In this document: one piece after another, positions 11,232 through 23,360 of the stretch | How positions within the stretch are numbered: position 1 is the first letter of the stretch | Layout of the letters: each line of letters begins with the position of its first letter | NCBI GenBank assembly: GCA_024195585.1 | Contig: SWBL01000022.1 | Location: 1 to 64,000 of the forward strand | Source of the DNA: Aureobasidium sp. EXF-3400 | Lineage: Eukaryota; Ascomycota; Dothideomycetes; Dothideales; Saccotheciaceae | Direction: 5' to 3' | Length of the DNA stretch: 64,000 nt | Program-made: the position numbers and the translations under genes | Notes under the pieces: model-generated | Database searches by the model: none | What the model saw: the letters and a program-made list of their open reading frames with translations, nothing else | Told to the model about the DNA's origin: nothing

Positions 11232-14200
11232 ATGGAGTACCAGTCTCAAACCCCAGCTCTGGACAGCCTCATGGTTGCAAAGAAGCGTAAAGACTCCGCA
11301 GCGGATGAGCCATCTCCGCAAAGCCCTGCTAGCAGTGCTATCCTCAACCGCCGTCTCGAGTCCAGCTCTGCAGCTTATCGATCGTTCTCAAACAATGGCT
11401 CACCTGCACGCAGCCAGGATAGCCACGCTATGCATATGGAGGCAAAAATACTCAGACAGTTCGACACGATCGATGCTTCACTGATCGGGACCATGAACAT
11501 CCAAAGATTCTCAGACTATATCGCTCGAGAGCGTCTGAGCTCAATGCCCCACCGCGGCAGTCTTTGGGACAGAGTGCTCCGCTGGGCTGAGTTTTACGCC
11601 CTGCAGATCGACAACTATGCTAAGAAGATTGAGTCATTCATTCCCGAAAGCCAATACGCAGCTAGACAGATCTACACATTGCTGCGCAGCATCGTCGAGC
11701 TCGGAGAAACCAATGCTGGTGCTCTCAATACAACCTTCTCAATCTTCTACAAGCTTGGTCTCTCACTGTCGTTCTTGTCATCACATGAGACACAGCTAAG
11801 CTTGAATACTGATGTCCGAGAAGATGTCAGCAGAGCCTTCCGCGATATTCATCTCTTGGTCTTTGAAGTGGCATCTCACTACCACGGCTCAGTTCACGGA
11901 CTCGCACACGGTTCCGTGACTCTCGATCTTACTGATCTCTTCCGGGAGCATCTCAACAACTTCCATAACCGCAAGAACCGGTACGTACGATGATTCTGTT
12001 CTTGTAAATACCACTAACGAGGTCTAGCATCATGAACCATATCTGGAGCCACGCCCTCGGCGGTGACGCATCGGGAGATGTCCACGAGGTACGCAAGTGG
12101 CTTGATCAAAGGGCGTTTCTCCTCCGAAGCATATCTGCAGAGTCACTGGCGCACACCTCCCAGTACGACGAATATACCTGCGAATGGTTCCAGCAACCTC
12201 TTCTCAACTTTACCCGTGCCCAAGAAAAGATACTCGGCATCCAAGGTCCACCTGGAAGTGGAAAGTCTGTGCTCTCTAGCTGGATCCAGGAGAGATTACA
12301 ACGTCGCTTGGGTCAAAAGACGCACAGTACTGTGATGTTCTCTTTCGATTCCGATGTTCCAAGCGAGACCACCTCGCTCGCTCTGGCAAAGAGCCTAGCG
12401 CTGCAGCTGATGGACATTCGCCTAGGCAACGTCCCCATGTTCCAAGCCATCGTCCAGGCCTATAACAGCAAGACTTCTGCTGATATGGAGCACCATCTTT
12501 GGAACGCAATTAATGCAGCCTTCACCGATCTCTCTGAGCCAACCATGATCATTATCGATGGCCTGGACCAGCTCCGTGATAATAAGAAGCAGGTCTGTGA
12601 GCGTATCGAAAAGCTCTCGACGGCTCACCATTCCCTCAAGACCATTGTTCTCGCCAGACCCAACATTCTGCCTGAGACGTGGAATCCATTTGTGATCAAG
12701 CCGGACCATCTTTATGATGACATCCAGCACATAGCTCAGCATCAACTCCGAGACTGCACAGCTTTTCGTAAGAAGAGCGATGCCGATCGACAGGGGTTCT
12801 TGGATCGCCTGGTCAAGAAAGCAGATGGCTGCTTCCTCTGGTTGTTGCTTGCCGTTGATGTCCTAAGTCTCTCCAAGACGCCAGAGAAGTTGGACCAAGA
12901 CTTGAAAGACCTTTCGGATACACTCGACAAAATCATCAAAGTCCGTGCTGATTCGGAAGGGTTTGCAGATCACGATGTGAAGCTTCTGACTTCATACATG
13001 ATGGTGACTGAACGGCCACTATCTGTGAATGAGCTTTATGACCTCCTCCAGGTTGATCTCCAGAAGAAGACCAACACACGCCGTGAGATAGACTTCACGA
13101 GCATCTTCAAAAAGGCATCTGGATTGGTACGTCCCGACAACTCAGGTCTTGTGAAGTTTCTGCATCCTGCGATTAGAGAGCACTTCATCGCTTTGCAGAT
13201 CAAGGGAGATAAGCTGCTTCCTTTCAAGGAGGCTCATACAGACCTGACCTTGAGGTTACTCACCTACAGCAAAGCTTGCGTGTCCAAGTCTCATGATGTT
13301 TCTCTTGAGCCTTTGCCGCAAAGCGATGTCGAACGTCTGTTCACAGAACATGACTTGTTGGAGTATGCCGTACGCAATTGGACAACTCACTTCCGCCAGT
13401 CCACTTTGTTCAAGCCTACCGGTGCCTTTGGGTTCTCCAACGATGTCAAGGCAGCCTTCCCAACTTCTCCTTTGATGCCGTTGCTTGAATGGACATGCTG
13501 GGATGCACAATTTCCAACCAACGAACTACTACCTGTGCACGATCTAGCTTTCCGCATTCGCTTTGACGTCTTCCAAGATAAGCACATGTCGACATTGCAG
13601 ACTTCTATCAGCTGCGCTTACGTGTACCACATGTATTCGTCTCCAAAAGCAGCCGCACCATACTTTGTTCGAGCTTCGCGTGTCTGTCAGAACATGCTGC
13701 CGAAACACAATCGCGTCACAATCACTTTGACAGAAACCTTCCTTACCATTACGGAAATGCAATTTACCAGTCGTACGGAGCTTGTAACATTCAGAGAAGA
13801 GATGCTCAAATTTGTCATCACTGCTTACAAGGAAACTCATGGCGAGACCAGTGACGTTGTCATTCGTTATATCAAGACTTTGGCTGAGCTGTATGTCTCG
13901 GTCCATGAAGAAGACCATGCCGCAGCATGTTGGAAAGAGCTTCGTACTATCATCATCAGTAAGCACGGAGAGGGTTCTGACTTCGAGAGAGAAATCTCAG
14001 GCAAGCTCATGGTTGTTCTGAAAGGAGATCACGACCATGAGATCAGACCATACGTTCAGGATATCTTCTCTGTGGGCGAGGAGAGGACTATAGTATGGAA
14101 CATCGCCAGGTTCCAGATGTTCTTGAAGCTTGCACAGGGCTGCGAGCATAGAAAAGAGCTGTACGAAGCGGAGGAGCTTTACGTGACTCTCTGGACGCGC

Positions 14201-17200
14201 CTATTAGGACTGTGCAAAAGTCAAAACTCGTACGACATCGAGACACGTATCAGCATGCTTCAGATTGCTGTTGAATACGTCCACTTCCTAATGAGACAAC
14301 AACGCAAAGAAGAGGCGAAGAACGTGCTTATCGTCTTGTGGACTGAGCACAAGCACTTCGGATGCGAATCCGAAGCTTTCTATCAACAGTTGATGACCAT
14401 CGGCAAGCTGATGAGATCTCTAGAGCTTCACAACCTTTCAATCTCTGTCTTTGAGCGCGTCTTGAGCTTCTTCAAGGCAGTTGGCAAACACGAGAGCAGC
14501 TACGCTCATGAATGCGAGAGAACAATGATCGAAGTAATCCAGGAGACCTCCGAGAGACAGTCAACTTCTTCCTCAAGAAGTGAATCAACGGACGAGATGG
14601 AGACTGTTGTGCGCAGGATGTTTAGCTCCTCGACCACTCTGTCCCACGAGACTATCAAGGTCGCCAGATGCGCTATACACATGCACATGAAGCAGGAGCA
14701 TTGGTCGGAGGCCATCAGCCTTCTCACCAGAACGCTCGATCTTATGCATTTCACAGGCTCTTGGGGAGGCGAAGTTTGCTTGCCCAACGAGTACGTCGAT
14801 GAGTCCATCGAGTTTGCTCTCGAATTAGGGAAGTGTTACATGAAAAGCAAACGTCACTCTGAAAGTTTGGCGGTCTACCTTCAGCTCTGGCAAGCAGTGC
14901 GAAGCTCCTGTGGCATTGACGACAAGCGAAGAACCATCATTCTCGATGTTCTCATCCAGAACTATACCGAGCATAAGAGATGGAGAGCTCTGGTTGAGCT
15001 GCACAAAGATCTGCTGCTAGAGTACCGCCGGTAAGTTCCCAATGGCCACAAGCCAGTTGTCGGATGAGCCGATTATATTGACTTTCAACAGACACCTCGG
15101 CAAATCGCATGAACGAATCATCGGACTTCTCTACTTTTTGGGCGATCTGACTCTCGAGCACGGTCATGGGTATCCTGAAGACTACTACCGTGAGATCGTC
15201 GACATCATCGGGACATCTAACACCAAGCTTTCGTTCCGAGCCTACAAGAGACTCAGCCAGATCTATTACGACGAGAGCAATTGGATTGAGCTCAGAATTG
15301 TCTGTGACGTCCTCTGGAACCTCCTCACAACACAAACCAAGGAGTACGACTACGACGAGAATTACGTCGAACTTTTGTACATCAGATATGCCTACGTTCT
15401 GAAGCATCACAACCGCGACAACGGCAAAGTAGACCATAAGATCTTCGCCTTTGTCGCTCAACAGTACCGAGACATCTGTATAACGAAGTTCGGCTCCGCA
15501 TCTTCGGTTGCTATTCGAGCCAGGATTGAACACGCTTCGATACTCATGCAGGACGAATCAACCAAGGTCGAGGCTGTGAATGCTTACGAGGAGATCATCA
15601 CAACGACCAAGAACAGCAAGGTCGTGATTGATGAGCAGACCATGTCAATGGTGAAGAGCCGTATGACCGAAGCGTATGTCTACGTCCACCGCAAAGGTAT
15701 CTCCTCAGCAGCCACAACCGAAAAGGCTATCACCGTACTTCAGGAGAGACTCCAACAGCTGAAGAGTGTACATGGAAGTGCTCATTCCGACGTATTGTCT
15801 GTTCTCAGCGAACTTATCTCCATGCGCTATAAAACCAAGAAGACGACAGAAGACGAACAGGCCGTTATTCGTATGCTCCAAGAAAGCACCATCGAGATAA
15901 TCACCAAGGAACAGCGATCTCAGATGCTCTTCGAGGCAGCGAATGCAATCGGTGCCATGTACATCACTTGCGGCTACCATGCTCAGGGTCTCGAACTTGT
16001 AAAAGCTGCTCGACGTCAGATAATCTGCGGGCATGCAGGAAAGAGCAGCTTCAAGTTTGACAAATCGATTGACCGTACCGCTTTTGTCTTCCTTGTTACC
16101 CTGGAGCTATCACTCAAGGGTTCATCTGGACACAACTACACTGAGGTAATGGCAGATTGGCTGTCTGAGTCGGTTCTGTTCAACAACTACTCTCGTAGTC
16201 TGACTACCCAGGTCAAAATCGATCAATTGCTCCTGCGCAGCGCTCGCCTCAGGTCGTTCTGGCTCCACCGTTCGCGCAACGAAGAAATCGATGAACTTGA
16301 CGGACGTGTGTTCGAGAGTTTCAACAAACAGTTTGGCACTGCTCTCAAAACAAGACCGGAGATGATCAGAGTCTTTTTGTTATCGCTTTTAGGTCATATC
16401 GGATCTGGCGATGCTTACGACATCCAAGTGTCCAGAGCCGCATCTATCTCTGGAGATGCTAAAATCGAGGCACTTATCCGAAGCGGCAAATACCACGAGG
16501 CAGCGGAGGTTGCATACTGTACTTTCCACTTCGTCATGACCCAAGGTGGCTACCAGCAAGCTGGTCTGATTGGTTATGGATTCAGACTAGCCAAGTACAT
16601 GACCATGAAGGACAACATCCCTGCTGAGATTCACACCAAGATGCTACAGGCTTCCAGAGAGATCATGACGGAGGTCTTGAATGCATGCAAGACATTGCAG
16701 ATCAACTTCTCACAACTGCACGACCACGAACTCAACGACCTCGTTGAACTCCTCGGCGAGCAAGAGAACTACAAGGAGCTTGATGTCATTCTCGAGTCTT
16801 TATGGAAGTCGCGTTCAGGCCAGAAGAGCTGGAGTGAAGACACATTGATCAACCTTGGAGAGCGTCTGGTTATGTCACGCCATCTGGCTACTGACAAAAC
16901 TCACTCGCATCGCGCCATTCACCTTGCCGAGGATATCACTTACAACCTGCGTCGTGTGCTTGGTGGCCTCCACCCTCACACTCTGCAAATGTCTGACTTG
17001 CTGTCTCAGCTCTACACAGCTGCAAAGATGTACGGTGAAGCACTTAACGTGCATGAAGAAATTCTACAGCTCATTGTCTCTGGCGATGACGGTGATGATC
17101 GCACTGTCGATACTGTAGATGCCACAACTGCTCGCAAGCAAGTCAACCTCCTGAAGGCCGCGTATCAGCGCAACGGTGGCTGGGTCAAATCTGCGGACTT

Positions 17201-17540
17201 CTACCATAAGCTCGTGACGGACTTGACGAAGACGTTCCGCAAGACTTCTGAGTTCAAAGACTTCCAGCCCGTTAAAGAATGGCAGACTAAGCTTGATAAC
17301 AGCACCGCCCATCTTGGTCTGTTCCAGAAACCTCAGCAGTGGATGTTTGTCGTCAAGGACGACATCCCGCTCGAAGGTGGAAAGCACAATCATGTCAGCA
17401 CCTCTGAGGATGGCTTCCAGCATGCTCCTCAGCCTTTGAAGAGAATTAAGCAGAGTGGATGGAGTCTGAGACGTGTCTCTGATCTTTGGGGCATGAAGCA
17501 GCCAAGTGCCGGAAGACTCAATGCCGAAATCACGATTTGA
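11232..17540 (+). CDS. Giant NACHT NTPase with TPR-like tail, candidate fungal NLR
   Basis: Exons 11232-11980, 12028-15030 and 15092-17540 (introns 47 and 61 bp, the first with ccactaac branch site) join to 2,066 aa. The ATG at 11232 is the first in frame; the frame extends upstream only to a GTG. Residues about 75-245 form a helical N-terminal domain resembling the DUF7708-type effector-side region of fungal STAND proteins. Residues about 320-480 are a NACHT-type ATPase: Walker A GPPGSGKS at 323-330, Walker B MIIIDGLD at 423-430, then KTIVLARPN as a sensor-like strand, and a winged-helix-like region (LLTSYMMVTERPLSVNELYDLL). The remaining roughly 1,400 residues are all-helical with TPR/kinesin-light-chain-like spacing (YEAEELYVTLW, EEAKNVLIVLW, GEALNVHEEILQL). 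Fungal NACHT proteins act in non-self recognition and regulated cell death. That role here is inference. The tail is unusually long. Confidence 0.85.
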
Positions 17541-17927
17541 TGAGCACATATAAAATGTTGATTTCGTTTGTTAGAGTCATTTGTTTGTATTGAGTGTTGT
17601 GGTTCTGAGATATCTTTGATTTACTTCTTATGTATCAAATCTCTCATCAAATGCCTTGTGATATTGTGTCGTAAAGCTCGTGGAGCCGCTAATGGAAGTT
17701 TGAGCATTCTGTGACTGTTCAATTTGTTATTCAAGAAATAGCACTATCGAGTCTGGGCAATCGTAGCAATTTTATGGTTCGATGTCACACAGTAGCGGTG
17801 AGAGACAGCCAGATTGAGAAAGTTTTGCTTTGCTGCTCTGCGCGCAAGATTGGCAACCGCTCCTTCCATGGTATTCCTTTTGTTCTGTACTTGTACATCG
17901 ATCCTTCCTAGAACCGGCAACTGCCTC
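17541..17927. other. Intergenic between convergent genes
   Basis: A 387-bp gap between the 3' end of the NACHT gene and the 3' end of the monooxygenase. It is AT-rich just after the NACHT stop (17545-17665), as expected for 3' UTR and polyadenylation signals. No gene was seen. Confidence 0.5.
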
Positions 17928-19434
17928 TCATCCGCTCTTGCCACCTACAGTCCATTTGACAGGACTCTTCAGACCAGCCTTCTCAGCCATTCCTTCCGTC
18001 TCCGTTGCCTTATTATTGACCGAGTCCATCTCAAAGCCAGCAACTAGCTTATACTGTCTACCCACACCCTCCAACTCATCTTTAGAAATCACATCGTAGA
18101 TATTCTTGAACCCATCTGGGGCTCTTTCGTGTGCGAGCTGAAGCACATGATCAGGACCATTTGCTCTATTCGCCATGACGATTTTAGCGGTAGGAGGTAG
18201 GCGGATGGCTTGGTATTGTTCGAGTGCGAGGGATATGTTGACGGGGTTGTTTGTTAGGCATTGAGTCAAGGCTTCTGCGTCGATGATGGCCTGAGAGGCG
18301 CCGTTACTTCCAATGGGGTACCTAGAAAAGTCAGCATGCTTTTCTTCATGTGATGCAATTGTGCATGCAGAAATCGAAATGCCATCTGATAATTCATGGA
18401 GTTGTGTCTGATGCCCTTTGTAACACTTACATTGCATGAGCGGCATCGCCCAATAGTGTTAACCTGCCGAAACTCCATCGGTCCACAGGATCGCGATCGC
18501 TCATGGGAAATTCATAGACTTTGTCTGTGTCGTCGATGAGTTGCTTCATGCTCAAGCCACCACAACGCCAATCCTGGAATGCTCCTTCGAATTTTGACTT
18601 TGGAACAGAATTTGTCCAATCGACGGGTGGAGGAACAAGATCGGGATCATCCTTGTCACGGACTCGCAATTCCGCGATCCAGTTTACTAGACTCTTGCCT
18701 TTGCGCATGGAGTTGCCAGAGATGGGATAAGCGATGAATTTCTGGTCTGCGTGGCCTGCCCACACCATTGATGCTCCAGTGAGATAGGGGTCTTGTTCAC
18801 GGCATCCGCGCCAGAGGATACGACCTGAAAACCGAGGTGGGCCTTCATCAGGGTACAGAAGTTTGCGGGCTACGCTGTTGATTCCATCGGCTGCTATCAG
18901 CACATCACCAGTCATTCCTGGGATTTCGGGTTGAAGGGCCAAGTCACTTTTTCGTACGAATCGTGCTGTGATTGTTCCGGTAGGGCTGGTACCGTCAAGC
19001 ACACTTTCGTCTTGCTCAAAACTTGCAAGGGCATGGCTTAGATGCACGCGCTCAGCGCCCAGACGTTCTTTGACAGCATCCAGAAGCAGAATCTGGAATT
19101 CACCTCGGTGGATGCTGAATTGAGGTACTGTATAACCAGCACTCTCGCCTCTGGGTTCACTCAAGATGGCATCTCCATGGCGGTTGTAGAAGTTCAATTC
19201 CTTGGTTTCAATGGCCGTTGACTTGAGTGCAGGCAGAAGTCCAAGATTTCTCAGGATCAAGACAGCCGAGGGCTGGACGTTGATGCCTACACCTAGCGTG
19301 GTGAGATTCGAGGCTGCTTCAAAGATGTGGATGTCGGTGAAGCCTGCTGCATGGAGGGATAGTGCGGTAGTCAGACCACCGATTCCAGCTCCGGCGATGA
19401 TGATCCTGAGTTGTTTGTCTTCGAGGAGAGGCAT
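17928..19434 (-). CDS. FAD-dependent monooxygenase, salicylate-hydroxylase-like
   Basis: Flavin monooxygenase of the group A aromatic hydroxylase type, which uses NAD(P)H and O2 to hydroxylate small molecules. Exons 18431-19434 and 17928-18321 with a 109-bp intron (18322-18430) give 465 aa. I chose the ATG of MPLLEDKQLRIIIAG at 19434 because the GxGxxG dinucleotide-binding motif (GAGIGG, residues 15-20) follows at the usual distance; an upstream in-frame ATG at 19533 would add 33 non-family residues. Further motifs are the DG motif in DVLIAADGINSVARKLL and the GD motif in LTLLGDAAHAMYPIGSNGA, which spans the intron. GILWRGCREQD-like and SIHRGEF segments fit the substrate domain. The exact substrate is unknown. 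No biosynthetic partner genes adjoin it. Confidence 0.88.
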
Positions 19435-20132
19435 GGTGCCGAGATGCTTTCCTTGCCGTGGTTCGGAGTGCGTGATCAACCAGGTATACACTGTTATTCT
19501 CTTGATGCGAAGCCCCTGACAAATAATTGGCAATCCAATAGATGTAGTTGCACACTACACAGGGATAGATAATGGTGTAAGAAGTGACAGTGAGACGGAA
19601 GGTGGAAACTTGTATTCAGAGGTCAATGCCTGTGCATTCTAATAGGTACGTCCCCATTAATTAGTTGTTCTCTTTTCATGTCCCGATTTTGCCTGAAATG
19701 ATTGCCGAGGGAAGTTGGAGGTGAGAACTCCGGGGTCGGAGGACCAGACGCGCCACAGCCGGGAGGCTCTAGACCTCCTCATGGCGTGGTATGGAGACAT
19801 CGCTTCTCGTGTCGAAGAGTGTATGGTATTTAACGGTCTAGCGGAGATGTAGTATAGCTAAGTATCGTCCACGAGGCCCAGTCTCCTCAAGTTTGAAGGA
19901 TGGAAGAGACGCAAGATTAGGAGTTCCTATCTGGAAAGAACGTTCCAAACGTGTTTTACATGTTCCCCACAGGAGTTGTTGACTGTCAGGCTTGGCATGC
20001 CTCTATCGAATATCAATGTGGCAAGTCATCCTTCAACATCATTCATTTATCATACAAAATCAGATACTCACGTCTAGCAATCTTTGTTCAACTTTGAAAA
20101 TATTGTTTTACATAGTCTAAGACGGATCAACC
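19435..20132. other. Divergent intergenic region
   Basis: About 700 bp between the monooxygenase start (minus) and the coiled-coil protein start (plus). No open frame of interest. It should contain both promoters. No clear TATA box was identified on either side. Confidence 0.45.
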
Positions 20133-21194
20133 ATGCTCACCCTTTGGCGAGACGCCCACTTCTTCATACGTCCAAACCAACTCACATCTGCTTACTCCAT
20201 TCATCTGGCATTCCGAAGTTTCTCATCTACTGGATACAGAGGTGGACCACCGAGGACACCTCAGGAAACGAAAGAAGTCAAATCGGCCAAGTTACGACTA
20301 TATCGCGCCAAGAATGCGGATATATTCAGGGAAATGAATCGAAATTATTACAAAGCAAATAGGGCAGCTATACTACTGCGGCACAAGGAATATCGTCTTC
20401 GAGTCCGATCACTTCAGAATTTTTTTGAAGGGAAAACTCAGCATCAAACGCGCATTGAAAGGAAAGCTGAGCATGAGAGACGGCGTGCCGAAGTATTGGC
20501 TGAGAGTGAGAGACGGTGTGCTGCAGACCAGGCCAAAAAGGACAGATGGCGTGCGGAAAAGAAGGCTGCGCGTGAGCAACGACATGCTGAGCGTGAGCAA
20601 CAACGTGCTGAGCGAGACGCCGAACGCCAGAGATATCTCGTGCAGCAAAAGGCCATGCTTGCCCAAGAGCGAGCCACACGACAAGCCGCACGCCGTGCTG
20701 CAAGCGCAGAACGCAAGAAATATCTCGCGCAGGAAAAAGTTATGCTTGCTCAAGAGCGAGCCACACGACGAGCGACAGGCCGCGCCACAAAGGCAGAAGA
20801 GAACCGCGAACTGGCGCGGCAAAAAGCTGCAGAGTATAGACGAGACCCCAATTTCCGCAAGAATACAGTGGCTCAAGAACAGCAACGCCGAGCGGCTGAC
20901 CCCAATTACGCCCGTCGGCAAGATATGCGCGTTTGGTTGCTGAGATGTTCCCAGCCGAGAGCTTTCTCTTGGAAGACACATGTCCCGATTGTTTATCCTC
21001 ATAGGGTGGTCAAGACATGCAGTGCGTGCGGCAAAGCACGCGCAGCGGGTGCAGCGCTGTGGTGGAAGAGTCTGTTACATACAGACACGGATGTGTTTGA
21101 GTGCCACACTTGTTATGCTGCAGATTGTAGTCGCGCCATGCCACGCGGATTCGAAGACTTTCAGTTCGGTAATGGGAAGAATCCAAAACCGTGA
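20133..21194 (+). CDS. Coiled-coil protein with C-terminal zinc-ribbon-like motif, possibly mitochondrial
   Basis: Single exon, 353 aa. The N-terminus is basic, free of acidic residues after the first few positions, and contains HLAFRSFSSTGYRGGPP, which looks like a mitochondrial presequence with its cleavage region. Residues about 95-265 are an Arg/Glu/Ala-rich coiled coil with a tandem repeat (YLVQQKAMLAQERATRQ and YLAQEKVMLAQERATRR). The C-terminus has WKTHVPIVYPHRV, then CSACGKARAAGAALWW and FECHTCYAADC, so two CxxC pairs separated by about 27 residues, typical of a zinc ribbon. I do not recognise a named family. A nucleic-acid or ribosome-associated role is only a guess from the zinc pairs and basic coil. 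ATG context is accATGC. Confidence 0.7.
   Translation: MLTLWRDAHFFIRPNQLTSAYSIHLAFRSFSSTGYRGGPPRTPQETKEVKSAKLRLYRAKNADIFREMNRNYYKANRAAILLRHKEYRLRVRSLQNFFEGKTQHQTRIERKAEHERRRAEVLAESERRCAADQAKKDRWRAEKKAAREQRHAEREQQRAERDAERQRYLVQQKAMLAQERATRQAARRAASAERKKYLAQEKVMLAQERATRRATGRATKAEENRELARQKAAEYRRDPNFRKNTVAQEQQRRAADPNYARRQDMRVWLLRCSQPRAFSWKTHVPIVYPHRVVKTCSACGKARAAGAALWWKSLLHTDTDVFECHTCYAADCSRAMPRGFEDFQFGNGKNPKP
20624..20797 (+). repeat. Two tandem 87-bp in-frame repeats
   Basis: Copy 1 is 20624-20710 and copy 2 is 20711-20797, with an 87-bp (29-codon) period. Shared anchors are tatctcg at 20634 and 20721 and the run caagagcgagccacacga in both. Each copy encodes one 29-residue coiled-coil unit with the core MLAQERATR. 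The duplication keeps the reading frame and the heptad-like charge pattern. Confidence 0.75.
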
Positions 21195-21370
21195 TTGTGA
21201 TACAGGTCATTTGCAAAGGCACATAGACGGGTATGATAGATGGCAAAGAGTCGTAAATTCGTGATAATTATGCTATCGCAGTGGTGGTATCATCGCAGAA
21301 ATCAGGCATCCTTTTCTATCCCATGCTGCTGAATAATGCTCTTCGTGGCTTCCTGTGGGTTGCAAGACAC

Positions 21371-21951
21371 TTAGGCTCTGGCCTGCTTGTCCAGATCAGC
21401 CTCAACACCACGCTGCTGGGTCTTTCCCTGATCGTGCTTGGCCTGGAACTTTGCCTTGTCGGCCTCGTTGCCAGTGACGCCAGCGACAGCACCACCGACG
21501 GTGCCAGAGACACGATCGGCAATACCGGAGCCGAGGTCTGAAAGTTGGCCCTTGGCCTCTTGCTCCTTGCCCTCCTGGTTCTGCTGGGCACCTTGCTGCT
21601 TCAGAGACTCGTTGCCAATGAGGTTGCCGAGAGTCTCCTTGCCGGAGCCCAGAGTTTGGTTCCACGAGCCGGCGCTGCGGTTGGGGTCGTTCTCGGCGAC
21701 ACCAGAGGCTGAGACGCTGTAGCCGCCGATGTTGGCTCCGGCGTGCGAGGCGTCGTGCTTGATGTCGGCTTCGGCCTTCTTGTTCTCGCCAGCGGTCTGT
21801 CAAAATGTTAGCGTCGTGTTGATCGGTTGTAGAAGTGGACCCGGCATACCTTGTCGGCGTTGCTACCAATGAGCGAGCCCAGAGCGGACTGAGCAGCGCC
21901 AGAGGCAGAGTCGATGTACGACTGAAGAGTGGAAGTGTTCTTGTCAGACAT
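21371..21951 (-). CDS. CsbD-like / cruciform-DNA-recognition (Hmp1-like) stress protein
   Basis: Small hydrophilic protein, 175 aa, from exons 21850-21951 and 21371-21796 (intron 21797-21849, 53 bp). The N-terminus MSDKNTSTLQSYIDSASGAA and the later NESLKQQGAQQNQEGKEQEA and DRVSGTVGGAVAGVTGNE segments match fungal proteins annotated as mismatched base pair and cruciform DNA recognition proteins, in the CsbD-like stress family. Such proteins are largely disordered, Gly/Ala/Gln-rich and induced by stress. The C-terminus ends QHDQGKTQQRGVEADLDKQ plus a short tail. A canonical TATA box lies about 120 bp upstream of the ATG, consistent with strong or inducible expression. DNA binding is known only for the named fungal relative and is not shown here. 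Confidence 0.85.
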
Positions 21952-22417
21952 GTTGTGGGATTTGTGTGATGAAGATGTGTGTCGTGGTAGTGGTTGAGGT
22001 TGAAGGTTGCGGTGGCAGATATGTAGCAAAGTAAGATGAGCTGAGTGAACCTTCTTGCGGGATGAACAAGTGTTTATATAAATGTTCGTGGTTTGATTGT
22101 TGTGATGGTAAATGCAACTTTTCCATGGTTGCATGTGAAGCCTATGACTTCATGTGGCTGAAGCTCACTGCTGGACCCTGTTTTGGTTGGTGGCTGGGAC
22201 CATATGACTTCACTGACTGCTTTGACCTGCACTATACCGACACTTCTAGAACCCGTGGTTCGCTGATTCGGCACTTGATGAGATTTCGAAAGACACGTGT
22301 TCCGCATACACACCAGTATGGCGAACACCTGTCGCAATTAGTCTCATGCTGCTCTGCTACATTCCGAGCTGTACTCTATCCTTATCTCTCTGCTGGGTTG
22401 CCAATCAGATGCGCATC
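21952..22417. other. Intergenic between two minus-strand genes
   Basis: Holds the promoter of the CsbD-like gene (TATA near 22075) and the 3' flank of the methyltransferase gene. A plus-strand frame at 22062-22628 runs through it but overlaps the methyltransferase exon and looks non-coding. Confidence 0.45.
22072..22082 (-). promoter_or_regulatory. TATA box of the CsbD-like gene
   Basis: On the minus strand the segment reads catttatataaac, a canonical TATATAA element, about 120 bp before the start codon at 21951. Confidence 0.5.
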
Positions 22418-23360
22418 TTACAGCCTCCTGACCGAAAAGAATATCCTCTTGGTACCTTCCTTGTGCCATGATATCTTTTCTCCCACCATGGGCCAGTCTT
22501 CTAAAGTGGCCTCGACCTCCCATTGGGTGCCGGTTTCCTCACCAATCTCTTTCCACATTTGCTTCCACGACTCTACGTTCTGCAGAAACATGTTGCCGCT
22601 TCCGCTAGCAGATGACTCCATCTCGTGAGACTTAACATTGCCCACTTGACGTCCCACTAGTAGCGAGTCCTTCTTCGGCTTGAGCAGTCGAACCACACGT
22701 CTTGCAATTTTCTTTTGTCCCTCGTAGCCAAACAAGTGGAAGAAGGAAGATGCGTGGATGATGTCAATGCTACCATCCAGCTGTGTAAGTTTTGATTCGG
22801 TCTCGAAGACATCTGCGGTGATGAACTCGCACTGAAGCCTCTCCTTGTCTTTGAAGAGGTCATGTCCGAGATCCAAGAATCCTTGGTGGAGATCACAGCC
22901 AATCAATGCTTGTGCGGGAACGCCATCGGCCACCAGTCTGCGGATGTCCTGTCCAAAGCAGCAACCCAGATCCAGATATTTGTCGTTGCCAGACTTGAGT
23001 CTCTGCACGATTTCTGGGTATGCATCAAACCCGCCCAGAGGCATGTCCAGAAAGCGGAATTGGCCGATGCATGGGTACGGAAAGACTTTCCATGCTTTAT
23101 CTCGCTGATGGTAAATTAGCAACTGATTGCATGTCGCAAGAAGATATGTAGGCAAGCGTGACTCAAGGAAGTCATCACTCGACTTGATATTACTTGTGAG
23201 GAAGAAAGGCGTGACTTACGATTTTCAAGACATGCGGCACGACCTCATTTGAAGGTAGTTTGCAGTATGTCTCGAGGATTGATCTGGCTTGAGGATTGAC
23301 GTCTTCCAGCTCGGTCTGGAACCAGGCGACACTCTTGTCTTCCGTGCCAACCGCTGCCAT
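22418..23360 (-). CDS. Class I SAM-dependent methyltransferase
   Basis: Transfers a methyl group from S-adenosylmethionine to an unknown small molecule. Exons 23220-23360 and 22418-23104 with a 115-bp intron (23105-23219) give 275 aa. I placed the acceptor directly before RDKAWKVFPYPCIGQF because this restores KI-RDKAW, as in related fungal methyltransferases; an acceptor 15 bp earlier on the minus strand is also possible. Motif I is YLDLGCCFGQDIRRL, the acidic strand is LIGCDLHQGFLDLG, and later blocks include IIHASSFFHLFGYEGQ and VVRLLKPKKDSLLVGRQ. This layout is common in secondary metabolism and Umta-like fungal enzymes, but no cluster partner adjoins it. Substrate unknown. Confidence 0.85.

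Noticed and set aside
20409..21002. Minus-strand open frame of 197 codons opposite the coiled-coil gene
   Set aside because: Leu/Ser/Phe-rich antisense of an Arg/Glu/Ala coil; no independent evidence.
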